Of a stretch of DNA of 64,000 bases, positions 32,105-42,216 are shown in pieces. Position numbers and translations under genes: made by a program. The notes beneath the pieces were generated by a model, which had not been told where the DNA came from, did not search any database, and saw only the letters and a program-made list of their open reading frames with translations. This DNA is from Salinigranum rubrum (lineage in GTDB: Archaea > Halobacteriota > Halobacteria > Halobacteriales > Haloferacaceae), in contig NZ_CP026309.1 in the NCBI RefSeq assembly GCF_002906575.1, forward strand, positions 2,666,001-2,730,000, given 5' to 3'. Numbering within the stretch: position 1 is the first letter of the stretch; each line of letters starts with the position of its first letter.

Positions 32105-33427
32105 TCACGCCTCCCCCTCCAGTTCGATCGCAAAGACGGGACGGTAGCCATTGGCTGGTGCATAGCGGAGCTCCATCCGCGTCGCTGGACGCGGCTCGCT
32201 GGCGGCGTACTGGTCCTCGGCGTCCCAGTCGATGTCGTCTGGATGGATAACCGAGACGTCGGGGATGTCCCGCTGATCGATCGTCGCTGAATCACCCGGT
32301 CCGAGTTCGGCAAGGACGGTCGGAAGCGGCCGCGTCTCCGGGATGGACCACAGTTCGTCGGCGACGTCCGCTTCGAACCCGAGGTGGAGGTCGTCAGTGG
32401 GGACCGATGCACCCGCGTGGTGTGTGATGGTGATGGTTTCCTCGGTGTCATCGCGAGTGAAGCCCCACGTGATCTGAGGTGGATACGGTGGATGGATCTC
32501 TGCCGGCGGGATTCCCTCTCCCGGAGGAATGCGACCCTCGAAGACAGCTACTTGTCCGTCGATGCGGAGGTCGGCGTTGTCCACTTCTCGAGTGAGGACC
32601 GTTCGGTCGATGCTTCGCTCGCGGAGTTCGTCCTCGGGAACGGCCATCCCCTCGGGGTATAGAAACGTCATGAGATGGTAGGCGACGTCACCGTCGAATC
32701 GAAATCCTTCGAGTTTCGTCCATCGACGTTCGCCGTCCGGAGGAACGAACTCGACCATCCTGCTCTCGCCGATGACGTCGCTCAATCGCCGATAGGCCTC
32801 GTTCTCTTCGTGGTATCGCGGGACGCGACCCTCGCGTGCATCGACGAGAGCTTCGATGTTCGGACGCTCGTGTACACGTCGACTGGACCAGACGATGGCA
32901 TCGTCGGTCACGATTGCCTGGCGTCGGACATCCGACCGAACGAATCGCTCGTGTCCCTGGTACCGGCCGTCAGTGTTGTACCCGCTCGAAGTGAGGCTGT
33001 CCGTGACAGTGGCCGAATCAAATCCCCCGACAAGGACCGTCCCGAGTTCGGTGCGGAGCAGGCGGTCGTAGTTCGCGTATCCGACACCGAAGTAGTCGAG
33101 TTCGGTGAGGAGTCGCTTTCTGGGAGTGGTAAAGCGTACGGGTGCGGGATAGTCGAGTGTCCCCGGTCGCCGAAAGAGGAACGGGTAGTGCGGTCGCTCG
33201 CCGGCACCGACAGCTGAGGGCGCGGGAAGCCACCGTCGATACTCGGGTGGGTCGGCGGGCGGAACGTCGACACGGCCGAACTGCTGGGGTGAGCCCAGCG
33301 GGGGCAACGAACCGGTGCAACCAGCTGTGAGCGTGGCGACCCCGGTCGCGAGCAGCCCCGCACCCCCGCGGAGCACCTCCCGACGCGTGTGGTCACCGGT
33401 GGAGGGCGGGTCGTCAGTGGGAACCAT
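32105..33427 (-). CDS. Tat-exported lipoprotein of unknown function
   Basis: The 440-residue protein begins with a twin-arginine signal (HTRREVLRGGAGLLATGVA) and a lipobox TAGC, so it is probably folded before export and anchored outside. The rest is rich in Asp/Glu and beta-strand patterns, with no membrane helix. Segments such as VLVGGFDSATVTDSL and PPYPPQITWGF look domain-like but I do not recognise a family. It is transcribed alone, 107 bases from the regulator at 31638. Confidence 0.7.
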   Translation of the reverse strand: MVPTDDPPSTGDHTRREVLRGGAGLLATGVATLTAGCTGSLPPLGSPQQFGRVDVPPADPPEYRRWLPAPSAVGAGERPHYPFLFRRPGTLDYPAPVRFTTPRKRLLTELDYFGVGYANYDRLLRTELGTVLVGGFDSATVTDSLTSSGYNTDGRYQGHERFVRSDVRRQAIVTDDAIVWSSRRVHERPNIEALVDAREGRVPRYHEENEAYRRLSDVIGESRMVEFVPPDGERRWTKLEGFRFDGDVAYHLMTFLYPEGMAVPEDELRERSIDRTVLTREVDNADLRIDGQVAVFEGRIPPGEGIPPAEIHPPYPPQITWGFTRDDTEETITITHHAGASVPTDDLHLGFEADVADELWSIPETRPLPTVLAELGPGDSATIDQRDIPDVSVIHPDDIDWDAEDQYAASEPRPATRMELRYAPANGYRPVFAIELEGEA

Positions 33428-33773
33428 CGCACTCTGAACTCTGTTGTACAGGACTATCAGCTGTTACGTTGAGTAACGGAGGCGCTCAGGTCGGCGATAG
33501 ATTGATGTAGTTGTATTCATGCTCCGTGCTGTATTTTTTGGTACGAACCCAGCGGGTGTGATGTCCTCCCGAGTGGCCACACACCACATCGACTCCCGAG
33601 ATCGAAGACAGAGAAGGGGACCTCCAGTCAACAGCCTCACGTGGTCACTGCCGACGTCGACACAGCGGTACTCCTGAGGCGCTCAACGAGTCGAACAGAG
33701 ACGACTGGGGGCACGAAACAGCCAGACAGTCGCTGTCGGAATTCTTTTTCCGTTCACGCGGATGCATCCATAT
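33428..33773. other. Intergenic region, nothing recognised
   Basis: 346 bases between the divergent lipoprotein and Yip1-like genes. I see no gene or repeat beyond possible promoters; TTACGTTGAGTAACG near 33460 is a weak inverted repeat. Confidence 0.3.
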
Positions 33774-34493
33774 ATGGCCCCGCGTACGCCCCTCCTCCAC
33801 CCCGGTAGATTCTTCGCTGAACGACGTCGCCACTTCGGTCGGATCATCCTCGTATTCGCCCTCGTGGTGTTCGCCGGACTCGCAGCGGTGTACGGCGTCG
33901 GCTACCTCCTCGTCACCCATATCGATGGGACGGTGATGGTGGACAACCCCGAGCGGCCGCCCGAAATGTTCTGTGATAGCGAGATGGACTCGATGCCGTT
34001 CAACGAGAGCGACTGTGACGCGCCTCAACAGGTCGAACGGGATATCGACTCGATCATCTGGGACGCCATCGGCGAACTCGCCGGACCGATGCTCGGCGGG
34101 ATGCTGATACTCGTTATTGGCCTCACCGCGGTGATACACGCGGGGTCGTGGCTCGCAGAAGGGACGAACGGTGTGGCGGCATCGTTCGCGGTGACCGTGT
34201 GGGGACTGGCTCCGATGCTGTTCGTGATTCCAGTCTCGATGGTAGCCATGTCGGTCGTTCTCGAGCCGGTGACGCTCTCAGCCGCACAGACTCCCTCCAG
34301 CGCGTTCGCCGGTCTGGAACAGCAGCTCAGAGCGAATGAGTGGATCGGGACCGTCTCGACAGCCGTGAGCAGTCTCTGGAGTGCGGCCATCTGGCGATAC
34401 GGTCTCGAACACGAACGAGAAGTGAGTGGCGCTGCCGCGACGGCCATCGCAGGTGCGGTGGCGATACTGGTCGTCATCGGCGGCATGCTATGA
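33774..34493 (+). CDS. Yip1-like membrane protein
   Basis: The 239-residue protein starts at the ATG at 33774 (MAPRTPLLHPGRFFAERR), the typical opening of haloarchaeal Yip1-domain proteins. A first helix near residues 25-50 is followed by an external loop with Cys (FCDSEMDSM...CDAPQQ). Three or four further helices follow (MLGGMLILVIGLTAVI, VWGLAPMLFVIPVSMVAM, GAVAILVVIGGML). The function of the archaeal family is unknown. Confidence 0.7.
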   Translation: MAPRTPLLHPGRFFAERRRHFGRIILVFALVVFAGLAAVYGVGYLLVTHIDGTVMVDNPERPPEMFCDSEMDSMPFNESDCDAPQQVERDIDSIIWDAIGELAGPMLGGMLILVIGLTAVIHAGSWLAEGTNGVAASFAVTVWGLAPMLFVIPVSMVAMSVVLEPVTLSAAQTPSSAFAGLEQQLRANEWIGTVSTAVSSLWSAAIWRYGLEHEREVSGAAATAIAGAVAILVVIGGML

Positions 34494-34763
34494 GAGAGAG
34501 CGGACCGAAGACACGCGCGTCTCCCGTCCAGCTAGACCCAGGCCAGGCATCGCCTCCGCGAACCGAATCGCCGCGAGCCCGACCAGAAACGCCTGAAACG
34601 TTCCGACACAGGTGGTCGCAATCGCTGTTCCGATTGGGAGCGGAAGCCCACCTGCACCAAGTCCGTCGGCCAGGACGGGCCCACTGCCCAGCACGTCGAG
34701 AACGACGATGACTCCCGAACAGCGTTCAGAGACGAGTCTGTAGTGGAGGAAGCGCAGTCGCAC
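34494..34763 (-). other. Possible membrane-protein remnant
   Basis: The minus frame here reads GAGGLPLPIGTAIATTCVGT and then FLVGLAAIRFAEAMPGLGLA, helix-like but without a clear start. It may be a decayed gene or chance; no family is recognised. Confidence 0.25.
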
Positions 34764-34861
34764 ATTTCTGGGGATGGCTTTTCAATGATTTTAGTAGATG
34801 GAGCGGGATGCAGCGATATGGACACAGGACAGTTAAGGAGCCGGGGCTTCCAGCCTCACCG

Positions 34862-36193
34862 ATGGTAAACGTCGCGCTCTCGCTGGCGCAGGTCATCGTT
34901 GCACTGGCTCTCGTGGTACTCAACGGGTTCTTTGTCGCTGCAGAATTCGCCTTCGTACGGATACGGGGGACATCGGTCGAACAGCTCGCTGAGGAGGGGC
35001 GCCCGGGCGCGGGGACGCTCCAAGAAGTGATGGTGAATCTCGACGACTATCTCGCGACGACACAGCTCGGCATCACCATCGCCTCGCTCGGGTTGGGGTG
35101 GGTCGGCGAACCAGCCGTGGCGTCGCTTATCGAGCCCGTGCTGACACCGATTCTCCCCGTGGACCTCATCCATCTGGTCGCCTTCGCGATCGGCTTTAGT
35201 CTCATCACGTTCCTCCACGTCGTCTTTGGAGAACTCGCGCCGAAGACGCTCGCAATCGCCCAGACTGAGCGACTCTCCCTGTTCCTCGCCCCGCCGATGA
35301 AGATGTTCTATTACCTCCTCTATCCGGGAATCGTCGTCTTCAACGGGGCCGCCAACGCGTTCACGCGAGCGCTCGGCGTGCCACCCGCTTCCGAAACGGA
35401 CGAGACGCTCGGCGAGCGGGAGCTCCTTCGGGTACTGACGCGATCCGGCGAGGAAGGAGACATCGACGTTGCGGAAGTGACGATGGTCAAGCGGGTCTTC
35501 GATCTCGACGATACCGTGGTGAGGGGAGTCATGGTTCCACGACCGGACGTAGTGAGCGTTCCGGCTGATGCCTCGCTCTCCGACCTCCAATCAATCATCC
35601 TCGAGGCGGGTCATACACGCTATCCAGTTCTTGATGCCGACGACAGCAACCAAGTGGTCGGCTTCGTTGATATCAAGGACGTGCTGCGAGCGGAGGTGGA
35701 GGGCGGGGACGCCGAGTTAGTCGGCGACATCGCCCGCGAGATCGTCATCGCCCCCGAGACGATGGAACTGAGCGATCTCCTGAGACAGTTCAGGGAAGAT
35801 CAACAGCAGATGGCCGCAGTTATCGACGAATGGGGGGCGTTCGAGGGGATTGTAACGGTTGAAGACGTGGTCGAGGCGCTCGTCGGAGACCTCCGAGACG
35901 AGTTCGATGTGGACGAGCGTGAACCCTCTATTCGCCAGCGTGACGACGGCGGGTACGACATCGACGGCGGCGTCCCGCTGTCGAAGATCAACGACACACT
36001 GGAGGGAGACTTCGCGAGTGAAGAAGTCGAAACGATCGGTGGACTGGTGCTCGAACAACTCAACCGTGCGCCAGAACGTGGCGATCGTGTCGAGATCGCC
36101 GGGCACGTCATCGAGGTGACGAGCGTCGAGGGGACCCGAATTTCGACGGTCTGGGTCCACGAACGTGAGGTGGATGATTCAGTGGTGGACTGA
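34862..36193 (+). CDS. CNNM/CorC-type transporter (DUF21 + CBS pair + CorC_HlyC)
   Basis: The 443-residue protein starts at 34862. It has an N-terminal DUF21 membrane domain with three or four helices (VLNGFFVAAEFAFVRIRG, then HVVFGELAPKTLAI). Two CBS domains follow (VPADASLSDLQSIILEAGHT; MAAVIDEWGAFEGIVT), then a CorC_HlyC domain with the GGYDIDGGVPLSKIN pattern. The family exports Mg2+ or other divalent cations. It is a complete, stand-alone gene. Confidence 0.9.
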   Translation: MVNVALSLAQVIVALALVVLNGFFVAAEFAFVRIRGTSVEQLAEEGRPGAGTLQEVMVNLDDYLATTQLGITIASLGLGWVGEPAVASLIEPVLTPILPVDLIHLVAFAIGFSLITFLHVVFGELAPKTLAIAQTERLSLFLAPPMKMFYYLLYPGIVVFNGAANAFTRALGVPPASETDETLGERELLRVLTRSGEEGDIDVAEVTMVKRVFDLDDTVVRGVMVPRPDVVSVPADASLSDLQSIILEAGHTRYPVLDADDSNQVVGFVDIKDVLRAEVEGGDAELVGDIAREIVIAPETMELSDLLRQFREDQQQMAAVIDEWGAFEGIVTVEDVVEALVGDLRDEFDVDEREPSIRQRDDGGYDIDGGVPLSKINDTLEGDFASEEVETIGGLVLEQLNRAPERGDRVEIAGHVIEVTSVEGTRISTVWVHEREVDDSVVD

Positions 36194-36734
36194 GTGTGGG
36201 TGCGGACTTGCCGGTGAGACCCGTTTGAGTTCTCCCCGTCTTCGCACTGGAGTCGCGTCACGGTCCGACTCGAAGTCGCTTACAACCGGCTCGACGCTCG
36301 ATACGTCCTGTTTCCAATGCCAGAGCCTCATCCATCGGAATACATAGCGGAATCAGTGCCAGATTCGCGCGCTGAATGCAGCACGACCGCAGAGACCTCA
36401 CCAAGTTCTGTCAGGAGCGGTGTGACACAGACAGAGGGTGGATGCAGCACGTCGTCAGGACGCCCCGAACACGTGGGGGTGCGTCGAGCGCGGCGCGACG
36501 TTCGGTGTCGCTTATCGCAGGCAGGTATCTTGGACAGTCCCGCCGTTGTCGCCGACGACCCGGTCGAAAACGCCTCTGCGTTTTATACGGAGACGTTCGG
36601 CGACCTCGCCGGTCGAGTGAACGGTTCGAAGTTCGCTGGTGACGCCCCGGAACAGTCGATGCCGGCGTGGAACGGTTCCACAGCCACCACGGCGGAGTCG
36701 ACACGCCATCGGTTGAGCGATACCTTCATACTGG
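36194..36734. other. Gene-poor 541-base region with IS-like remnant
   Basis: The only notable feature is ACAGAGGGTGGATGCA at about 36429-36444, the same 16-mer found beside the IS6-like end at 13843. No coding frame here has a recognisable domain. The region probably holds decayed mobile DNA plus the promoter of the MFS gene. Confidence 0.35.
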
Positions 36735-38081
36735 ATGCAAGGGGAAACGAGAGACGTGACGACGAGGGCACTTCGTTCGACACCCACCCGCTGGCGGTGG
36801 GTTCTGTGGGCGCTCTTGGCGACCGGCTTTCTCCTCGTGAGTTTCCACCGCGTCACTACCGCGGTGCTAGCCGACGATCTGACTCGGGCGTTCGACACCA
36901 CGGGCGCGGAACTCGGGCTGTTGCACGCGGCCTTCTTCTACATCTATGCAGGGCTACAGCTCCCAGCGGGAGTCCTCGTCGACCGCGTCGGCCCACGCCG
37001 CGTTGCGGGGGGTGGACTGGCCGTGATGACGCTCGGGGTCGTCGGGTTCGCGCTCGCCCCCACCTACGGCATCGCGTTCGTCTCGCGTGCGCTCCTCGGG
37101 CTCGGTGGGAGCGTCATCTACACCGCGACCCTGCGCTTTCTCGCGAGCTGGTACCGGCCGGACGAGTTCGCCTCGATGACCGGCTGGACCGTCGCAGCCT
37201 CGGGCGTCGGCGGCGTGCTCGCGACGACACCGCTGGCGGTCGCGGTCGACGCCGCGGACTGGCGAGCCGTCCTCGGTGTCATCGGCGTGGGTGGCCTCGG
37301 CCTCGCCATCGTCACGTATCTCGTCGTCCGCGACCAACCGAGCGACGCCGGCTTCGAACCGCTTGACGGCGTCAAGCCGCCGGAGACAGAAACGGACATC
37401 CAGACCGTCCTCGTCAACACGAAGGAGATCGTCCGCGAACGGGAGACGTGGCTGATGGGCGTCATGCTGTTTCTCGTCTTCGGTGTCAACTTCACCGTCC
37501 TCGGCCTGTGGGGCGTCCCCTACATCGCGGACCTCTATGACGTCTCCGTGCAACGTGCGTCGACGTTCGTCTTCGCCGGTAACGTCGGCTACCTGCTCGG
37601 GTCGCCGCTGCTCGGCATCGTCTCGGACCGTATCGGTCGGCGGACGGAGCTCATCCTCGGCTCCTGTGTGCTGTTTACGCTCGCGTACGGCCTGGTGTTC
37701 CTCCTCGTGACCCCGCCGCTTCTGCTCATCGGCGTCGTGCTGTTCGTCGCGCTTTTCGTCCAAGGCGGCACCATTATCAACTTCACCGTCGCCAAGGAAC
37801 GACACGACGCTAGTGCGAGCGGCACCGTCACGGGCACTGTCAACAGCATCGGGTACTTCGGTGCGGCCGTCTTCCCCGCGCTGATGGGGTACACGCTCGA
37901 CACCTACTGGACCGGCGAGACTGTCGCCGGTGCACGCGTCTACACTGCGGCAGGCTACCGGGTGGCGTTCGGCATCGCGACGGCCGCGGGCCTCGCCGCG
38001 GTATGCTGTGCGGCGTGGCTCCACTACCGTGAGTCGGACGCGGACTCCTGGCAGGCGGTGATTCCGCGACTGGCCGACTGA
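36735..38081 (+). CDS. MFS transporter
   Basis: The 448-residue permease has 12 predicted helices in two halves. The first-half loop motif is DRVGPRRVAGGGLAVMTLG and the matching second-half loop is SDRIGRRTELILGSC. The N-terminal segment (VSFHRVTTAVLADDLTRAFD) resembles nitrate- or organic-acid-type MFS members, but the substrate cannot be read. The gene is GC-rich and isolated between remnants. Confidence 0.85.
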   Translation: MQGETRDVTTRALRSTPTRWRWVLWALLATGFLLVSFHRVTTAVLADDLTRAFDTTGAELGLLHAAFFYIYAGLQLPAGVLVDRVGPRRVAGGGLAVMTLGVVGFALAPTYGIAFVSRALLGLGGSVIYTATLRFLASWYRPDEFASMTGWTVAASGVGGVLATTPLAVAVDAADWRAVLGVIGVGGLGLAIVTYLVVRDQPSDAGFEPLDGVKPPETETDIQTVLVNTKEIVRERETWLMGVMLFLVFGVNFTVLGLWGVPYIADLYDVSVQRASTFVFAGNVGYLLGSPLLGIVSDRIGRRTELILGSCVLFTLAYGLVFLLVTPPLLLIGVVLFVALFVQGGTIINFTVAKERHDASASGTVTGTVNSIGYFGAAVFPALMGYTLDTYWTGETVAGARVYTAAGYRVAFGIATAAGLAAVCCAAWLHYRESDADSWQAVIPRLAD

Positions 38082-38366
38082 CCGACGGATGCTCTCTTCG
38101 GGTTCGTGTGGCCGCCAGCGGACTGTGTCGGGACCATCGTCTATCTGTACGCTTCGCGGCAGCAACGGCATATGTCTCTTGGTTTCCAAGAACAGTGAAT
38201 TCGATACGACTACTGGCTGTTTTCGTTGTGATTTCAGCAGTGCCTTCGTCAACTGATCAATCCCCGTCAGTAACCGTTTGACCGGGACAGAGAGTAGTCA
38301 GCAAACCGCCCGTGGTCGTTTCTCACCCCTTCCGGTGGAAGCACTCGTCACGCAGGGGTGGACGGC
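38082..38366. other. Intergenic region, nothing recognised
   Basis: 285 bases between convergent genes; no gene or clear repeat. GTTTCCAAGAA-type sequence near 38180 is not distinctive. Confidence 0.25.
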
Positions 38367-39095
38367 TCATCGCGACACAGACACCGGCTCACGGCGACCC
38401 GCGCGTAGCAGGAGGATACCGAGGGCAACGAACCAGACGATTTGGGTGAGGCCGAAGACACCACCGCCGACCTCACCGAGCGCTGGAATAGCCGAGAGGA
38501 CGCCTGCCGTCCCGACCACAAGGCCGAAGTAGTTCACCAATCGGGGGAGCGCCCGCGTCCGCAACGCGACGACGCTCACAAGCAACGTCCAGAGACCACC
38601 GACCATCTCGTTGCCGCCGCCCAACCCCTCGATAACTGGGCTGACCGCCAGCCAGACTGTGGTCGCCTGTATCGGGTCTGTACTGTAGAGGTCGACGACG
38701 ACGCCTGTCGCGAGGTTGGCGACCATCCCGCTGGCGATAACCAGCCCGGCCCAAATCAGCCCAAATGCGGTCGTTACCCGCATCAGCATCGGTGCGTCGC
38801 TCTTGAGCCGCTCGTGGACTGTCATGACGAGCGCCACCAGGATGACGCCGAATACCACGTATATGAGCAGGTACATCGCGTACAGACTGGTCTCATTTGC
38901 GACGAACAGTTCGATTTGTTGGAGCGGCCCGGAAACGCCCCCAAAATCAAGAATCACGAGGAAGTACACGATTCCGGCCACATAGATGGCCGCCTCAATC
39001 AGTGCAGCAAGACCGCCGACCGTCAGATAGTTCCACCGCCCCACCGTCGGCGATTGCTCGATGCCCGCCACTGCTTGGTCCGTTGTTGATGCCAT
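38367..39095 (-). CDS. DUF4386-type membrane protein
   Basis: The 242-residue protein starts at 39095 (MASTTDQAVAGIEQ). It has about seven helices: GLAALIEAAIYVAGIVYFLV, YAMYLLIYVVFGVILVALV, MRVTTAFGLIWAGLVIASGM, and a C-terminal GLTQIVWFVALGILLL. The layout and the GGNEMVGGLWTLLVS segment fit DUF4386. The function is unknown. No operon partner is evident. Confidence 0.75.
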   Translation of the reverse strand: MASTTDQAVAGIEQSPTVGRWNYLTVGGLAALIEAAIYVAGIVYFLVILDFGGVSGPLQQIELFVANETSLYAMYLLIYVVFGVILVALVMTVHERLKSDAPMLMRVTTAFGLIWAGLVIASGMVANLATGVVVDLYSTDPIQATTVWLAVSPVIEGLGGGNEMVGGLWTLLVSVVALRTRALPRLVNYFGLVVGTAGVLSAIPALGEVGGGVFGLTQIVWFVALGILLLRAGRREPVSVSR

Positions 39096-39246
39096 AATGT
39101 TCCGCGACACTGACACTGTCCGCTGAAGCGATAGCTGTGTCGTACACTCTCCCGTCTGCCAGAGCACCCGGCAGGATTCGATATCTCGTGGGGGATGGTG
39201 TCGCTCGTATTCGAGGGCAGCCTACTCTGCATCCCTTGGGAATGGG

Positions 39247-41118
39247 TCAAACACGGACGCCCCAGAAGAACGCAATTCCGAGGACGGTGACGACTGACAG
39301 CAGTAACTGCAACGGCCCACCGACCCGCAGAAAGTCCGAGAACGTGTAGCCACCAGGCCCGTAGACGAAGAGGTTCGTCTGGTAGCCGACGGGCGTCATG
39401 AACGCCGTCGAGGCGGCGAACGTCACGGCGAGGACGAACGCGAACGCGTTCGCACCGATCGACTGGGCGGCGCTGGCAGCCACCGGAATCATCAACACGA
39501 CGCTCGCGTTGTTGCTGATGACGCTCGTCAGCAGTCCGGTCGCGACGTAGAACACCCACAGGACACCGATCGCCGGCAAGAACGTCGCCGTCGAGGCGAC
39601 AGCAGTGCCCAGCAGCCCTGCTGCCCCGGTCTGCTGCAGCGCAATGCCGAGGGGGATGACGCCGGCGAGCAGGAAGATCACGTTCCACTCGACGGACGAG
39701 TAGAGTTCGGTCGGTTTGAGAACCCCAGTGAATACCATCGCCACGACCCCTGCTAACGCAGAGACGACGATCGGGAGGATGTCCAGTGCCGGGAGCGCGA
39801 CGACACCGGCGATGATGCCAACTGCGAAGGGGATCTTCTCGTTCCGGTAGGCCACCTCGTCGAACTGGTGGGCGACGATGAAGTCCTCGTTCTCGACGAG
39901 GCGGGTGAGACTGTCCGGCGGTGCCTGCACGAGGAGCGTGTCACCGACCCGGATACGGATGTCCTCGAACCGGTCTCTGACGACGTCGCCGCGGGTTCGA
40001 AACGCGAGGACGTTCGCGTCGTAGCGCTGTCGGAACGACGAACTCGTGAGGGTCTCCCCGACGAGGAACGACCCCGACGGGATGACGACTTCGACGAGGA
40101 CTGGTTCCTCCTCGTCCGGGTGCAGGTCGTCCTCGGTTCGCGGACCGCCCGACAGTGTGAGTCCCTCCGCGTCCATGATGCGTTCGAGCGTCTCCCGGTT
40201 CGTCCTGAGCCGGAGCGTGTCGCTCTCGCGGATCTCCTTACGAGCGAGCGGTTCGGAAAACCGCTCGCCGTATCGGATCAGCTGTAACACGTCGATGTCG
40301 AGTTCGTCGTCTCCCAGGGCCTCCCCGACCGTCTGTCCGATCAACGACGAGTTCGCCGGAACGACGACGTCTGCGAGGTACTCCTGGAGGGCGTACTCCT
40401 CGACGAGGTCTTCGTCGGCTGGGATTCGCTCGGGAATGAGTCGAACGCCGACCGTCATCAGATAGACCGCGCCGACCGCGAAGACGATCACCCCGAGTTT
40501 GGTGAACTCGAACATCCCGAACGCGTGCAACCCGAGCTCGGGCGACTCCGCACCGAGTTGGGCTGCGATGTCACTTGCGAGGATGTTCGTCGACGTCCCG
40601 ATGAGCGTGAGCGTCCCGCCGAGCATCGAGGCGAACGACAGCGGCATGAGCAGCTTCGACGGTGAGGTCTTGCCGTTGTGGGCGAGGTCGTTGATGACGG
40701 GGACCAAAATTGCGACGACTGGCGTATTGTTGATGAACCCCGAGATCGGCCCGGAGACACCGACCGTTGCGGCGAGTTGCTTGCGCCGATCGGTTCCCGC
40801 GAACGCAGCCATCTTCCGGCCGATCAGCTGGACGATGCCGGTTCGATTGATTCCCGTGCTCAGGATGAGCATCGCCAGGACGGTGATCGTAGCGGGATTG
40901 GCGAACCCCGAAATCCCCTCCCGTGGAGAGATCTGTGTCCACGGTTCGAGCACCATCAACAGCACCATGATCAAGATGGCGGTGACGTCGATCGGAAATC
41001 GCTCGGTCGCGAAGAGTACGAGAGCGAGGAGAATGAGGGCGAAGACAACGAGCATCTCCGCTGTCACCGGTGTCGAAGCCAAGCCATCGATTGCTAGCGG
41101 AAGTGAAAACAAAGACAC
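39247..41118 (-). CDS. SLC13-type anion permease with RCK_C domains
   Basis: The 623-residue protein is an SLC13/DASS-like permease. The N-terminal helices include SGPISGFINNTPVVAILVP and TLIGTSTNILASDIAAQLG, the two SN(T)-type motifs. Two RCK_C (TrkA-C) domains lie in the middle (about residues 215-290 and 310-395). The C-terminal helices contain SVISNNASVVLMIP and TPVGYQTNLFVYGPGGY. Relatives carry sulfate, dicarboxylates or unknown anions; the soluble domains suggest ligand gating. An internal ATG at 41055 is an alternative start. Confidence 0.9.
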   Translation of the reverse strand: MSLFSLPLAIDGLASTPVTAEMLVVFALILLALVLFATERFPIDVTAILIMVLLMVLEPWTQISPREGISGFANPATITVLAMLILSTGINRTGIVQLIGRKMAAFAGTDRRKQLAATVGVSGPISGFINNTPVVAILVPVINDLAHNGKTSPSKLLMPLSFASMLGGTLTLIGTSTNILASDIAAQLGAESPELGLHAFGMFEFTKLGVIVFAVGAVYLMTVGVRLIPERIPADEDLVEEYALQEYLADVVVPANSSLIGQTVGEALGDDELDIDVLQLIRYGERFSEPLARKEIRESDTLRLRTNRETLERIMDAEGLTLSGGPRTEDDLHPDEEEPVLVEVVIPSGSFLVGETLTSSSFRQRYDANVLAFRTRGDVVRDRFEDIRIRVGDTLLVQAPPDSLTRLVENEDFIVAHQFDEVAYRNEKIPFAVGIIAGVVALPALDILPIVVSALAGVVAMVFTGVLKPTELYSSVEWNVIFLLAGVIPLGIALQQTGAAGLLGTAVASTATFLPAIGVLWVFYVATGLLTSVISNNASVVLMIPVAASAAQSIGANAFAFVLAVTFAASTAFMTPVGYQTNLFVYGPGGYTFSDFLRVGGPLQLLLSVVTVLGIAFFWGVRV

Positions 41119-41856
41119 ACTGTCTAGAGGTCGTTACGTGGCAAAAGGTCTGGTATCTCGACCCGCTGGACGACTGGTGGTCCACACGCGCTTGATCGAC
41201 CCGGCACAAGACGACGGAGACACGCGCCTCCATGGAGTGGGCGAGCGAGCTTCCCGACCGGTCGAAAGAGATCCAGCAACGGTACGAGCAGATTGCGCGC
41301 TCTCACGCGACAGGGCCGCTGACGACGGTGAAGAGCATCCAGACACATCTGTCCGACCTCACGATGCTTGCCTCGTCCGAACCGAACGAAACGAAGGGCT
41401 GAGTGGTGGATACTCCTACGAGTACGAACTCGACCTCGATGGCTCAGTCGTGCTCGAAACCCGTGAGAAAACCGAAGCCGAGACCGCCTGAGTGTGGACA
41501 GAAAACACACGAAATCCCCTCTCTCTCTCTACGGAGTCAGTAACCCACGAGTGAATTCATGGGCTTGTCAGTGGACTCTCCTTCTGCCGCCGATTCGACA
41601 GAGGCGTGGAACTCGTCGTTCAGGTTCAGTAATCATGACGTCAGCGCACACTGACAGGGTACGCCTCCACCCGAAGACGTCTGCCCCGAGTGGAGGGCCT
41701 TGAGCAGGTTACGAGCGATTTTTTATACGCTGACGCGGAGAGAACCCACGACTTCAGTCGTGGATAACTAATCCGCATTTCTGGGAACGGTAATGCTCCC
41801 GTCGAGAGTAACAAACATACCAAACAACTAACTTCCAACAGTCCCAACACTAGTCT
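41119..41856. other. Gene-poor region with decayed fragments
   Basis: 738 bases without a complete gene. A plus frame at 41232 (MEWASELPDRSKEIQQRYEQ) of about 55 codons and a tail YSYEYELDLDGSVVLETREK ending at 41491 look protein-like but lie in different frames, as in a decayed gene. An IS-type hairpin is listed separately. Confidence 0.35.
41744..41763. mobile_element. Solo IS200/IS605-type end hairpin
   Basis: CCACGACT-TC-AGTCGTGG is the kind of hairpin found at the right end of haloarchaeal IS1341/IS605 elements. No transposase gene adjoins it, so it is probably a leftover end. Confidence 0.4.
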
Positions 41857-42216
41857 ATGTCGAGCGGTACGATCGATATCGACGAGTTCGAAGACGCTGA
41901 CGCCGACGAATTCGAGGAACGGAATGATACCGAGCGAATCGTACTGTTCCTCGACAAGAATGACGACCGGGCGTGGAAGGCGGCGACGATTGCCGAACGG
42001 CTCGGGCTGGAGACGGACGCTGTCAGTGCGATTCTCTCACGGTTGAAGCAACGTGAGCTCGTGCGGCACAAGCGCCCGTACTGGGCGATCACGGACGACG
42101 AAGAACGACTTCAGTCGGCCTACCGGCTTCACCGACAGCATGAGACGGCAGACGATCAGTACGGTGAAGAGCGTCTTGAAGACCTCCGAACCGACGAGAT
42201 CGAAGAGATACAATGA
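41857..42216 (+). CDS. Winged-helix protein, antitoxin-like
   Basis: The 119-residue protein has an acidic N-terminus (DEFEDADADEFEERNDTER) and a MarR-like winged helix: VLFLDKNDDRAWKAATIAE, then LGLETDAVSAILSRLKQRELV. In haloarchaea this type of gene precedes a PemK/MazF toxin, as I recall. Here its stop overlaps the ATG of a truncated 21-residue toxin-like frame (ATGA at 42213). The regulator itself looks intact. Confidence 0.75.
   Translation: MSSGTIDIDEFEDADADEFEERNDTERIVLFLDKNDDRAWKAATIAERLGLETDAVSAILSRLKQRELVRHKRPYWAITDDEERLQSAYRLHRQHETADDQYGEERLEDLRTDEIEEIQ

Noticed and set aside
36317..37366. Long plus-strand frame before and across the MFS gene
   Set aside because: It is an out-of-frame reading of the GC-rich MFS gene; Arg-rich composition shows it is a shadow.
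40499..41491. 330-codon frame opposite the SLC13 gene
   Set aside because: Most of it is antisense to an intact permease; only its last 30 codons look protein-like and these are covered by the remnant entry.
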